NCBI GenBank assembly: GCA_008508345.1
Contig: QNGE01000133.1
Location: 319,745 to 383,744 of the forward strand
From: Paragonimus westermani
Taxonomy: Eukaryota; Platyhelminthes; Trematoda; Plagiorchiida; Troglotrematidae
Direction of reading: 5' to 3'
DNA length: 64,000 bases
Made by a program: the position numbers and the translations under genes. Positions within the stretch are counted from its first letter, which is position 1; every line of letters begins with the position of its first letter. Of the stretch, positions 23,923-33,309 are shown piece after piece. A model generated the notes under the pieces. It did no database searches, was not told the origin of the DNA, and worked only from the letters and a program-made list of their open reading frames with translations.

Positions 23923-24626
23923 GACTGAGATTAAGGACTCCACAGGCCTGCTTCTGCGGTAGTCCCTACCTTTCTTACGCCTGCTGAAAATGCACTAACT
24001 TCCCTGTCAGAAACCTATAGTTTATCATCTGTCTCCGTCCCAACTAAAAACACCAGTACCACTGATATAAAAGCTGTAGAAATGTGTACATGGCACTACA
24101 TAAGTTGTATTTAAGTGCGCACATCCTTTTGTGGACCACATATACATAGTGAATAACGCAGACCAGATACCGGTTATTCGGGAGGAGCATAACGGAGTGA
24201 GTACGACTCTCTAAACTAACATTCGAAGAACTGGATAACTCTGCTTTGTTTTCAGAAATTCCATGGGTCGTATATCCCACTCCGTCAACACCACTTCTGA
24301 AGAACTACAAAAGAACGTGCAACCAGTTCGGATGAACCCGCTTTCTACTTTGTTGTCGCGGAAGATATTAGTAAATGCTCTGACGTTTACTTGTCTCTCA
24401 CGTTTAATATCTACGTCCCTACTAAGTATCCAAATCAGCCCGATTCCTATTCTTATCTCAGTTTTCAATAGTCTCGCGGACATTGCTGTCATACCTGTTA
24501 AACTTTTTTCCAGCTGGCCGACCGTTAATCAATCTTATCTACGATTGTTCATGGTCTCAGTTCACACCCGGCTTAAACTTTGGTACCCAGCTCCACAGCT
24601 TACGCTAAATAGAGGGGCGCTGTACT
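23923..24626 (-). repeat. 3' LTR, part duplicated in the 5' LTR
   Basis: This is the downstream copy of the direct repeat. If the LTR starts directly after the polypurine tract, as retroviral priming requires, the full 3' LTR runs from about 25,353 down to 23,923 (about 1.43 kb). The part 24,627-25,353 then has no counterpart at the other end. No target-site duplication could be recognised. Confidence 0.8.
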
Positions 24627-25353
24627 TATTGACGCTAGAGTTACTTATCACCAAAAGATAATGACGTCAATAAAAAGCACGCATGTGTAGCAGGTAATTA
24701 GCAGTGTGACATATGTAAACGAATAATGAGCTAGATAACCAAGTGTTTGAACTTATCAAAATCCGGCTAGCATTGTAGAAATGATTGTTACAGATCACTG
24801 CTTGAATATGCGGAGACTTGTGGGGGAGTTTCAGAGAGCAGGGTTGACGTCAGTGTAATCCTTGACTCGTAATTCCTTTGCCGTGTGAGGCAGTACGAGC
24901 CTCGGAGCCAAAATCCTTTCGGTGCCACTGTGTACCACTTAGTTCATGTCCTCTAGTACAGGCACGACGCTGTTGTGTTCGGTGTCTCAAACCTCCACTT
25001 ATTTTTACATGTCAGAGGGCCTGGCGGCCTTTGGTTTGATCGTGAACATGACCAATGACAGGTCCACCAAGAGTAAGATAATTTGTGCGTGTATGGAGGG
25101 GGAGTGGGTGAGAGAGGATTGTACAGGCACCTGTGGTGTCGACATGATTGGGATGGTCCACCGCGCCAGGTGCATCACGAATGAACACGTCTGTTTCACG
25201 AGGTCACTTTGCGTTTCGGATTGTAGGGTGAAAAGGTCGCGGGACATCGGACCACGTTGGGGTAACATATACGAAGTGTCGATGCGGTAATTAGCGCGGA
25301 CAAACGGAATGTGTCAGTTATGACTGTCCTGTCCAAAGTGACATCTACAAATA
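24627..25353 (-). other. Segment between PPT and duplicated LTR, possible U3
   Basis: This 0.73 kb separates the polypurine tract from the duplicated 704 bp. It has modest open frames on both strands (114 codons plus, 87 codons minus) that lack motifs. It is either the U3 part of a long LTR that is missing from the truncated 5' LTR, or extra sequence inserted there. Confidence 0.5.
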
Positions 25354-25362
25354 CTCCCCCCT
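25354..25362 (-). promoter_or_regulatory. Polypurine tract (plus-strand primer)
   Basis: On the minus strand this reads AGGGGGGAG, directly at the end of the pol coding sequence. In LTR elements the RNase H-resistant purine run primes plus-strand DNA synthesis and marks the start of the 3' LTR. The next bases on the minus strand include TGTAGATGTC, compatible with a TG-starting LTR a few bases later. Confidence 0.7.
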
Positions 25363-25790
25363 AGAGAAATTGCTGTTGAAAACCCGCGAAAATCTGGTTT
25401 TCGTTGTACGGAACAAGCGTTGTAGCGATCCGGCCAATGAACCTGTCTGCCTGAACGCGTCGTGCGTTTGGCGGTGTAGTATTGACCGTTGTGGTTTTCA
25501 TGGAAGTGGTGTTCGTGGAGGGCAACGTCTTGGGTGGGTCGTCAGCGGTGTCATGTCGTGTGTGTTCCGTCGAATCACTGTATGCTGGTTTTAAACGGTC
25601 AATCGAGATGGTTCCAGTTTTGTTGGGGAACTGTATAACGAAATATTTATCGTGCCGGGAAATGACGAGAAAGGGACCATCGTACGGCGGTTGTAAGGCT
25701 TTCCGTACCCGATCACAACGGATAAATACGTGTGTACAGTTGGATAACTGAGAAGGAACATAGGGGTTTGTGTTGACAGATGGTGGTGCA
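25363..25790 (-). pseudogene. pol: pol part 3: integrase GPY/F C-terminal domain
   Basis: After the deleted catalytic core the sequence continues in another frame with VFIRCDRVRKALQ, then PPYDGPF and SIDRLKPAY, the chromatin/DNA-binding GPY/F module found at the integrase C-terminus of many Ty3/Gypsy elements. A basic, Thr/Pro-rich tail leads to ISLGG at the polypurine tract. Its preservation shows the core was removed by an internal deletion rather than by truncation. Confidence 0.8.
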
Positions 25791-27075
25791 GTGTATCTGT
25801 AATGGGGATTGCTTCAGGCCAACGGGTGAAACGATCCACACAAGTAAGAATGTAAGAATTACCATTGGATACTGGCAGTGGACCAACAATACCAACATGT
25901 ACATGGTCAAAACGTGAATCGGGTGCGGCGAAAGTTCCAAGGGTAGATTGTGTATGGCGAATTACTTTAGAACGCTGACAACCTCTAATCTCTTTGCTCA
26001 TATTCGGCCACACAAATCGCTGAGCAATGAGTCGTACTGTAGCCCTAATTCCTGGGTGTGACACGTTGTGTAAGGCATTGTAAACGTGTCGTCGCATAGC
26101 CGACGGCACAAGGGGTCTGGGTATGGTTGTAGAAATGTCGCAATCAATAGTGCCGGGATGAGTATACAGTGGCACCGGTTCAATGGTGAGCGAGCATGGA
26201 ACCATAGTCGAGGCGGATAACTGTTGCTCTTCTTTTTGTAACCTCGCCATTTCAGCGAAATCCACAGTAGACGCAGTGTCGATTGAGTCCACATCTGGAC
26301 GTGAGAGCGCGTCGGCAACAACGTTCTGATCTCCTGGAATGTGCCGAATATCGTTGGTGAACTGGGAAATATAATCTAGGTGGCGTGCTTCCCGAGGTGA
26401 ATATCTATCTGGTTTTGCTTTAAGGGCCCCCGTTAAGGGTTTATGATCTGTATAAACAGAAAATTGCCTGCCTTCCAAAAGGTGTCGGAAGTGTCGTATT
26501 GCCTTGTAGATTGCTAGCAATTCGCGGCCAAACGTGCTGTAACGTGATTCGGCAGAGGAAAGTTTGTATGAGAAAAATCCTAGTGGCTGATGGGATGTAC
26601 GAACAGTTTGTTGTAAGACTGCACCCACTGCTGTGTTCGAGGCGTCAACATTGAGAGATAACGGGGCGTCGGTTTGTAAATGAAACAACATAAGATTTTC
26701 TGTGAGTGAAGCTTTCACTTTATCGAAAGCAGTTATAGCTTGGTCTGACATTCTGTACGTTTTTGGATTACCAGCTAGTAGATCTGTCAACGGTGCTAAT
26801 AACGATACAGCTTCAGGGATGAAACGGCGGTAAAAATTGACCATCCCTAAGAAACGTTTTAGTTGCCGGAATGAAGTAAGAAGGGGGAAACCTCTCAAGG
26901 ACTCGAGTTTGTTTGCAGCTGGTGTAATGCCGTGTTTATCGATGGTATGACCCAGAAAATGTAATGAATTAGAACCGAACGTACATTTCTGAACATTGAT
27001 TGCAACGTCGTGATCTCGTAGTCGGGTAAACAACAAGCGTAAGTGTTCTGTGTTCCTCTTGGGAGGTACTAGCAA
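25591..27075 (-). pseudogene. pol: pol part 2: RT thumb, RNase H, damaged integrase
   Basis: This 494-codon frame starts within RT ([12 protein letters not shown]) and continues through the connection domain (QLKRFLGMVNFYRRFIP, 71-87). RNase H is intact at its four acidic positions: D144 (NVDAS), E185 (GRELLAI), D210 (YTDHKPL), D255 (VADALSR). Integrase starts with a zinc module that has H336 and H340 but only C366; the partner Cys is lost in a small deletion (EIRGCQRSK). Position 395 is Gly where the first catalytic Asp belongs (HVGIVGPLP). After IPITDT at about 427 the rest of the catalytic core, including the second Asp and the Glu, is absent. Confidence 0.9.
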
Positions 27076-28105
27076 CTAAGATATCATCCAGATAAACAAA
27101 AACGAAAGACACACCAGAAAGAACTTGATCAATGAACCTTTGGAATGTTTGTGCAGCATTGCGCAAGCCAAAAGGCATGCGTAAAAATTCAAACATACCG
27201 AATGGAGTAGTTATTGCAGTTTTATGGACATCATCAGGATGTATCGGTATCTGGTGGTAAGCGCGAAGGATGTCTATATGCGAAAAAATGGTGCAACCGT
27301 GAAGGTTGGATGAAAAGTCATGGATATGTGGTATCGGATATCTGTCGGGCAGAGTTATGTTGTTCAACGCCCGGTAATCACCGCATGGTCTCCAGTCATT
27401 AGTGGTTTTCTTCGGAACCATGTGTAGTGGAGAAGCCCACATGCTTTTGGACGGTCGGATGATTTCGAGTTGAAGCATATGTTGGAACTCATCTTTCGCT
27501 TTGGCATATCTATCTGGTGGCAGACGGCGAGGACGCGCAGAAACCGGATTACCATTAGTAATCACGGAATGAGTGAACGAGTGTTTCAGGCATGATCTAT
27601 GAAAGTTCGGCTTTGTCACTTCGGGAAATTTACGTAAAAGATTTGCATAAACAGAATTATCCAGCGGAGAAAGTAGTAGAGATTGTACAGAGCTGGTGAC
27701 TATCAAATGGCCTTTGGCTGACAGTTGTGTGTCGGCATCGAACAAAAGCTTGTGCTTCAAATCAACCCACAAGTTGTAGTGGGTGAGAAAATCAGCTCCC
27801 AATATAGGTTGACGCACGTCCGCGATAACGAAAACCCATCTATATTCAAGGCGTAGGCCAAGGTTTAGTAATAATGACCGCTGCCCGTAAGTGTGAATAG
27901 CAGTGCCGTTGGCCGCCGTAAGTGAGAAATTGGATGGGCTGCGTGGAGTGTGTGTACCACAGTATGGGATAACACTGATATCCACTCCCGTGTCTACCAA
28001 GAAGGAAAATCCTGAATGCTTATCGGGTATCACTAGACGACGAGCTAAGACTTGGCTTAGGACCGTACTCGTCTCTATTGTCCTGCCAACTCGTTTCCCA
28101 GGGGT
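26969..28105 (-). pseudogene. pol: pol part 1: protease and reverse transcriptase
   Basis: The frame is open from 28,105, just after a stop, and lacks its own ATG; the first start-like codon is GTG at 28,033. Numbering from that GTG: aspartic protease DTG at 14-16 and the ILGADFL flap-partner motif at 77-83; RT motif A S-H-I-D (D254); [13 protein letters not shown] at 288-300; catalytic YLDD at 314-317. The polymerase residues are intact. About 10 codons after YLDD the frame is lost between about 27,060 and 27,043, and RT continues in the next ORF. Expression would need the -1 shift from gag. Confidence 0.9.
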
Positions 28106-28872
28106 TTAAACGTTCGCTGATCAGTCCTTCGAAAATCGCATGGTAGAGTACATTTGCGTGCAAAACGGCCAAACGTTTGGTGATACCAACAAAAACGGTC
28201 GTTTTGACGTGGCGATAAATGTCTGGAACGCTGGCGAAAGTCATCCTTAGGAAGATGATTGAGTTTTTTCGTGCGAGACAGACGTAGCTGACTAACTTGT
28301 TCGGTGAGATTAGCGAGCTGTTCATGAATCTCATCGCTTGATGGAGATGGCTGGATGGAATTAACATCAGAAGTTTGTACTTCTAGGATTCTATCGGCCA
28401 TGCTGGCAAGTTGAGTTATAGGAACGGTAGCGGAAGAGGGTGCGAGAATGCATTGTACGGAAACAGGCAGGCGCTTAAAGAAGATCTGCGCAAACAAAGC
28501 ATCACCAAGTTTCCTACTTCCAAGGATGTTTTGCAGGCGTCGTAGTAACTGAGACGGGCTGTTATCACCAATAGGCTCGTTATTATATAACTGTTCTAGG
28601 CGTTTATGGTCAGAAGGTGTAGTACGTTTGATTATCGTATCCCGGAGTTGTTTATATGGACAGTCTGTATCAGGTGACTCCAGAACATCTCTTAAATCCG
28701 CTGCAATTTCTGATGGTAACGTTGCCAGGACATGATAATACATTGTCAATTCTTGAGTGATACCCTGTAGAGCAAACTAGGCTTGAACTTGCGCAAACCA
28801 TATGCGTGGATCATGATGCCAAAATGGTGGCAGATGTAAGTGTCGATGAGTTGGAACACAGTTTGACTGGAG
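28075..28872 (-). pseudogene. gag: gag (capsid-nucleocapsid), nonsense mutation near start
   Basis: The open part from 28,749 has 224 codons. C187, H190, C200 and C204 form a CX2HX9CX3C nucleic-acid-binding knuckle, the unusual CHCC form of the CsRn1 group in place of CCHC. Upstream in the same frame, HLPPFW.HDP.IWFAQV (about 28,835-28,783) is recognisable capsid N-terminus. It is cut by UAG at 28,779-28,777, so intact Gag cannot be made without readthrough. No convincing initiator Met is visible in frame. The frame ends at UAG 28,077-28,075, where pol takes over in the -1 frame. Gag would package RNA and form particles in the cytoplasm. Confidence 0.85.
28093..28099 (-). promoter_or_regulatory. 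Programmed -1 frameshift slippery site GGGAAAC
   Basis: In the gag frame the minus strand reads G GGA AAC, a canonical X XXY YYZ heptamer. It lies between the last pol-frame stop (UAA, 28,108-28,106) and the gag stop (28,077-28,075). A one-base backward slip puts ribosomes in the frame that encodes protease. Codon phase was checked from both ORFs: gag codons start at 28,098, pol codons at 28,099. The same heptamer is known from lentiviral gag-pol shifts. A downstream pseudoknot was not established. Confidence 0.75.
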
Positions 28873-28945
28873 TGGCTGACATAGTGTTTCACAAACTGTT
28901 AACTTAGAATATAACAACTAACGAGGGAAAAAAAGATACAGATAA

Positions 28946-28970
28946 GGTTCGCGTCACGTCGGGCTCACCA
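28946..28970 (-). promoter_or_regulatory. Primer-binding site for tRNA-Trp
   Basis: The minus strand reads TGGTGAGCCCGACGTGACG and onwards, the complement of a tRNA 3' end with CCA. The plus strand contains GTTCGCGTC, a T-loop-like string, then ACGTCGGGCTCACCA. Animal tRNA-Trp genes end in CACGTCGGGGTCA, so the match differs at one acceptor-stem base in the first 17. Tryptophan priming is a published trait of CsRn1-type elements. The site lies 10 nt inside the 5' LTR, a normal spacing. Confidence 0.8.
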
Positions 28971-28979
28971 ATTAATGAT

Positions 28980-29683
28980 GACTGAGATTAAGGACTCCAC
29001 AGGCCTGCTTCTGCGGTAGTCCCTACCTTTCTTACGCCTGCTGAAAATGCACTAACTTCCCTGTCAGAAACCTATAGTTTATCATCTGTCTCCGTCCCAA
29101 CTAAAAACACCAGTACCACTGATATAAAAGCTGTAGAAATGTGTACATGGCACTACATAAGTTGTATTTAAGTGCGCACATCCTTTTGTGGACCACATAT
29201 ACATAGTGAATAACGCAGACCAGATACCGGTTATTCGGGAGGAGCATAACGGAGTGAGTACGACTCTCTAAACTAACATTCGAAGAACTGGATAACTCTG
29301 CTTTGTTTTCAGAAATTCCATGGGTCGTATATCCCACTCCGTCAACACCACTTCTGAAGAACTACAAAAGAACGTGCAACCAGTTCGGATGAACCCGCTT
29401 TCTACTTTGTTGTCGCGGAAGATATTAGTAAATGCTCTGACGTTTACTTGTCTCTCACGTTTAATATCTACGTCCCTACTAAGTATCCAAATCAGCCCGA
29501 TTCCTATTCTTATCTCAGTTTTCAATAGTCTCGCGGACATTGCTGTCATACCTGTTAAACTTTTTTCCAGCTGGCCGACCGTTAATCAATCTTATCTACG
29601 ATTGTTCATGGTCTCAGTTCACACCCGGCTTAAACTTTGGTACCCAGCTCCACAGCTTACGCTAAATAGAGGGGCGCTGTACT
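28980..29683 (-). repeat. 5' LTR (704 bp of it)
   Basis: This is the upstream LTR in element orientation, with the PBS 10 nt beyond its inner end. It appears identical to 23,923-24,626. Its outer end stops abruptly at 29,683, where the two copies diverge without an obvious TG...CA terminus. The polypurine tract lies about 0.73 kb outside the matching end of the other copy, so this LTR may be truncated and the real LTR may be about 1.4 kb. Confidence 0.85.
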
Positions 29684-29689
29684 CAACTG

Positions 29690-32600
29690 GGTCTTCAGGG
29701 TTTTAAGTTCTGGTACGCAAGCCTAATTCTAGTTCTGGAGACAGATTTACTCTAGTAAACTTTCGCTTGTTATTCAGTTGATCACGGATTCGCTATGCAA
29801 CAAATACTTTATTATCATAACGGGCTGTTTCTGACAGCCAGTAGAATGTTTGGAAGTCCGACGTACATCCATTACTAAGGTAAATCAGCCCTACTGTAAA
29901 ATTGTGACGTCTGAGCGCACTCATTACTCCCCATGGTCATCCTGAGTAGTTATAGTTCTTGCTCAACGCAGTCGCATGTACACATGCGGCGTACTCTGGT
30001 GAAGACTATTCTCATCACAAATCCTTTATATTTCACTGGGATGGGACTGGTGAAAAACATGCATTGACCAGATCGCATCGGTTCCCTATAAATGTTAATA
30101 TTGAATTTTTGTGTCGATGGTTATTTAGAGCGGACTAGTGATTAGGAACTGATGGCATTTACCAGTGTTCGTCTTTCACCTGTTTTCTTCAAATTACTGA
30201 AGGGATATGACCTGCTTGGATAATAGGGTTTCCAGAAATAACAGGGAAACGGAGAAATCCGAGTGGCAGGTTCTTTGTGTGAGCGCAAACATTCCACTTA
30301 ACAGACTAGTATCACGTTTTCGACTATGCACGTACGTGTATTGATCAAAGCCTTCAGCAGACTACCCAAATATTTATCTAACAGTGCCTCAATAACAGAG
30401 TGTACAACAGAAAAAAAACCCAAGAAAATAAGGACTTCCCTTGAAGGCGTTACGATCCAACCACCAATATGTGCAGTGCTCGTCAGACTGATCACAAAAT
30501 ACATCAGAATACAAATTTTTTCGTATTTAATGTACAGGATGGATGATAATACGGAAAAACCAACAGCTGTTTTGGTACAAAACTACCGTTTCTTACAAGT
30601 CACCAGAGAGAAATATCTGTGCGAAATGCAAAAATACGTTTAATCCGACCTTTTCACGAACGCCAACTTGGAAGCTTTTTCGCGTCTTTGCTGCATTACT
30701 GACCCGACTTACTTGAGTTAGAAAAAAAGTGGATCAGTAGTGTATTCATCTACACCCACTATCAATAAGGTAGCTAAATTTCAGATATCTGTTTCAACTA
30801 AAGCTGTGCTGTTTCAAAACCTGAGTTCGCGTGTACCTATAGACCGACATGTAGCTGAACTAAACAGTACTGTTTTATCCATCTCGAATGAGAAAAGCGA
30901 AGACAGTAACTGGTTCAAAGTGTTATACAGTTTGCAGCGGTTGCTTTGAAATTTGTGCGTTTTTGCATAGGATCAATGAGAGCATAACAGTCATCGAGTG
31001 ATAAATCCGTAAAAACTTTATAACCACAGCCTGAAGGTCGCAAGCAACTGCATATGAACAGCACTCACTTACTAGTGACGCCTGTATATAAGCCACCCTA
31101 GCAGCCACATAACTGTATTGCACTTATCCGTATCAGCTGTGAAAATAACGCAACCTCACAGCAACTCAACCACCAGCTAGCAAAGGAAATTAGTGTCACG
31201 GTTTGCATCGTACCATTTCCAGATATTAACGCCGTACCATCTAACGACATAAATGGTTTTCACGTCGACGTCACAAATGATCTTAGGAAGCTTGTGTTTT
31301 CCCCCATAAAACGATATTCTGTACAGACAGTGTGAAGAACCACAATTGTTCTTCAGCATTTATTATCCAAAGGAATTAAAATTATTGTGCTGAAAACTTG
31401 TCGCGAAAATCACTTTTGCTTTTGACTTCATGCGCATCAAACTCCCTTCGGCCACGACAGAAAATTGACATTGAACACAGCTTCAAACTATATTTGTGTT
31501 CAACTAATGAGCATGCCTACTAAACGCGCAGACTCACACTGTGAGGAGGGATGAATGTCAGGATTGCCAGTACTGAGACATATCGAAACATTATAGTCAA
31601 CCTTGGTTAAATAACCAGTCGTGATTAAGCGAATTAGGGAGCAATGGCAAAACGGTATGTAATCGTCAGTTCGGCTCGGCTGAAACTCAACTATTAGACG
31701 AACACGATTACTACTGTTTCTGTCATTATGGTCGGGTTTCTAACAGAAACTAGTAAAAAGTAGCTAATAAACTCTATACTTCGAGCTGTCAAATGGACTT
31801 GGCATGCTGTCGTTGGAACAGATGATGCGCCACCACAGTGATCATGTTTATTCTTCTCAAATGATATTAAACTCGCAGTGTAATACATACCACGTTATCT
31901 TCGATTTACAACCACTTCTATACTTATTGTGTTTTGGTTGGCGTGAAGACGGCATAGTGAGGACAGACCTGCTTGCCACGTTTTGATTTCTGATTATGAT
32001 AACAGCAGAAATGAAGAACAATTAAATTCGACATGTTTCCAGACAGATAGTCATCACATGTACCCTGAAGCACCTGACAAGCAGAAATAATGCAAACAAT
32101 CCACTGAGGAGCAACTGTTTGGAAAACAGAGTGACTCTACGGAAAGCAAAATATTACTTGATTCAAACTAGCGATATTCACGATGTCATAAATTACGTTA
32201 ACTAAGAAACTTCAGAACAAGACAGTGTTCATAAGACATCCGCAAAATGCGGCTAATTACACATGGGACTGGAGTAGTACCGTTTAAATCAGAGTCCACT
32301 AGAAAAAGCGAACAAGTAAAAATGTGTAGGGAAGTATTGGTTAGTTTTTAGATCTTAAGAGGTAATACATTTTCCATAATCTCTGCTTTATCGTCAGTTT
32401 GCAGTTGAAACAAACCTGTGGATCGGAACTGCTTGTTTTCCCAATCTTAGTTTACACGCCTACACCGATCGACCAGAAAATATAAACTCTGTTTGGATAC
32501 AGCTAACCGAGTTAGACTAATCTGCTGAATCACGCCATCCGCAGTAATGCCCTTAAGACCGACAGAATAACGGACAACAGCTACAGTGTGCCACGCCTGC

Positions 32601-33190
32601 CGCCATGTAGAAGTGTTGAAGAGCTCTCTGGTCTTATCCAACATAAACAAGAGTGGAACTAAGCACGTTGTTAGCAAATGAATAAATAATAATTATAAAT
32701 AATTATAATACTGGAAATTATGTTGCCAAATTCTCAGTTTTCGTGCCAGGTGTCAATGGGTCTGGTCACTACCATGTACACCAACAAACAAAAATTGGCA
32801 CTTCGTCTATCAAGTTCCATATATTCGGTTGAATCCAACCGTGCACACTTGTAGTTACCATTTGTATAGATTAACGTGTTCCTCAAAGTTTTATAGTCAC
32901 TGACGGGTCTGACATTGAATAACACGTGCCCGCTGATTAGACAGAGCACAGATGTTTTCGAAAGATTTTTGGACAAAAGTGATCGGACTAATCATCTCCG
33001 TCGAGCCACATTGAGTTTCAATGTGGTTTGCAGCTTATCAAAATACCAATGTTTTTGTACCTATCAATGTTACATTACAAATTCAACCATTTTCAGCTGT
33101 ATAACAGAAGTTTGTCAAAGCTTGCTTATAAATTGAATATCACACATTTGACCACAGCGTTCACATTCAGTTAGACTTTCCAGCCAGCCT
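29690..33190. other. Unannotated DNA downstream of the Gypsy 5' LTR
   Basis: No recognised domain. A 105-codon plus frame at 30,326-30,643 and several shorter ones lack motifs. No counterpart of the 24,627-25,353 segment is found next to 29,683, which argues for truncation of the 5' LTR. Confidence 0.4.
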
Positions 33191-33300
33191 CTCTGGAAAA
33201 TAGGCTTTAGACTCGAATATCGCTTTCGTTAGATCGAATGCGAGTGTTCAACTGAAACTTGACCAAATCCCAGACCAATCATCAAAAGACTTGTTTTGCT
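33150..33300 (+). repeat. Short dispersed repeat, copy d
   Basis: CATTCAGTTAGAC.TTCCAGCCAGCCTCT matches copy e (CATTCAGATAGACATTGCAGCCAGCCTCT). Further along, GATCGAATGCGAGTG.TCAACT and ACCAAATCCCAGACCAATCATCA match its tail. Diverged but clearly the same family. Confidence 0.6.
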
Positions 33301-33309
33301 TAGCCGATT

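Larger units (their letters stand above)
23923..29683 (-). mobile_element. Ty3/Gypsy LTR retrotransposon, CsRn1-like, defective
   Basis: The ends are a 704-bp direct repeat (23,923-24,626 and 28,980-29,683, constant offset 5,057). I saw no difference between the copies, and antisense frames in them translate identically. Reading on the minus strand the internal region holds a PBS complementary to the tRNA-Trp 3' end, gag with a CX2HX9CX3C knuckle, then pol in the -1 frame with protease, RT, RNase H and integrase (the Ty3/Gypsy order), then a polypurine tract. The CHCC knuckle plus tRNA-Trp primer are traits described for the CsRn1 group of flatworm and insect elements. Lesions: UAG in gag, a frameshift after YLDD in RT, and deletions and a substitution in integrase. 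Confidence 0.92.

Noticed and set aside
24263..24661. 132-codon plus frame and its twin at 29,320-29,706
   Set aside because: They lie in the LTRs antisense to the element. They are duplicated only because the LTR is duplicated.
24946..25290. 114-codon plus frame and 87-codon minus frame
   Set aside because: Open on both strands within the presumed U3 segment, no motif. An extra env-like gene was considered, but no signal peptide or membrane anchor is present.
28020..28367. 115-codon minus frame over the gag/pol junction
   Set aside because: It is the third frame over gag and protease start; gag and pol frames both carry family motifs and this one does not.
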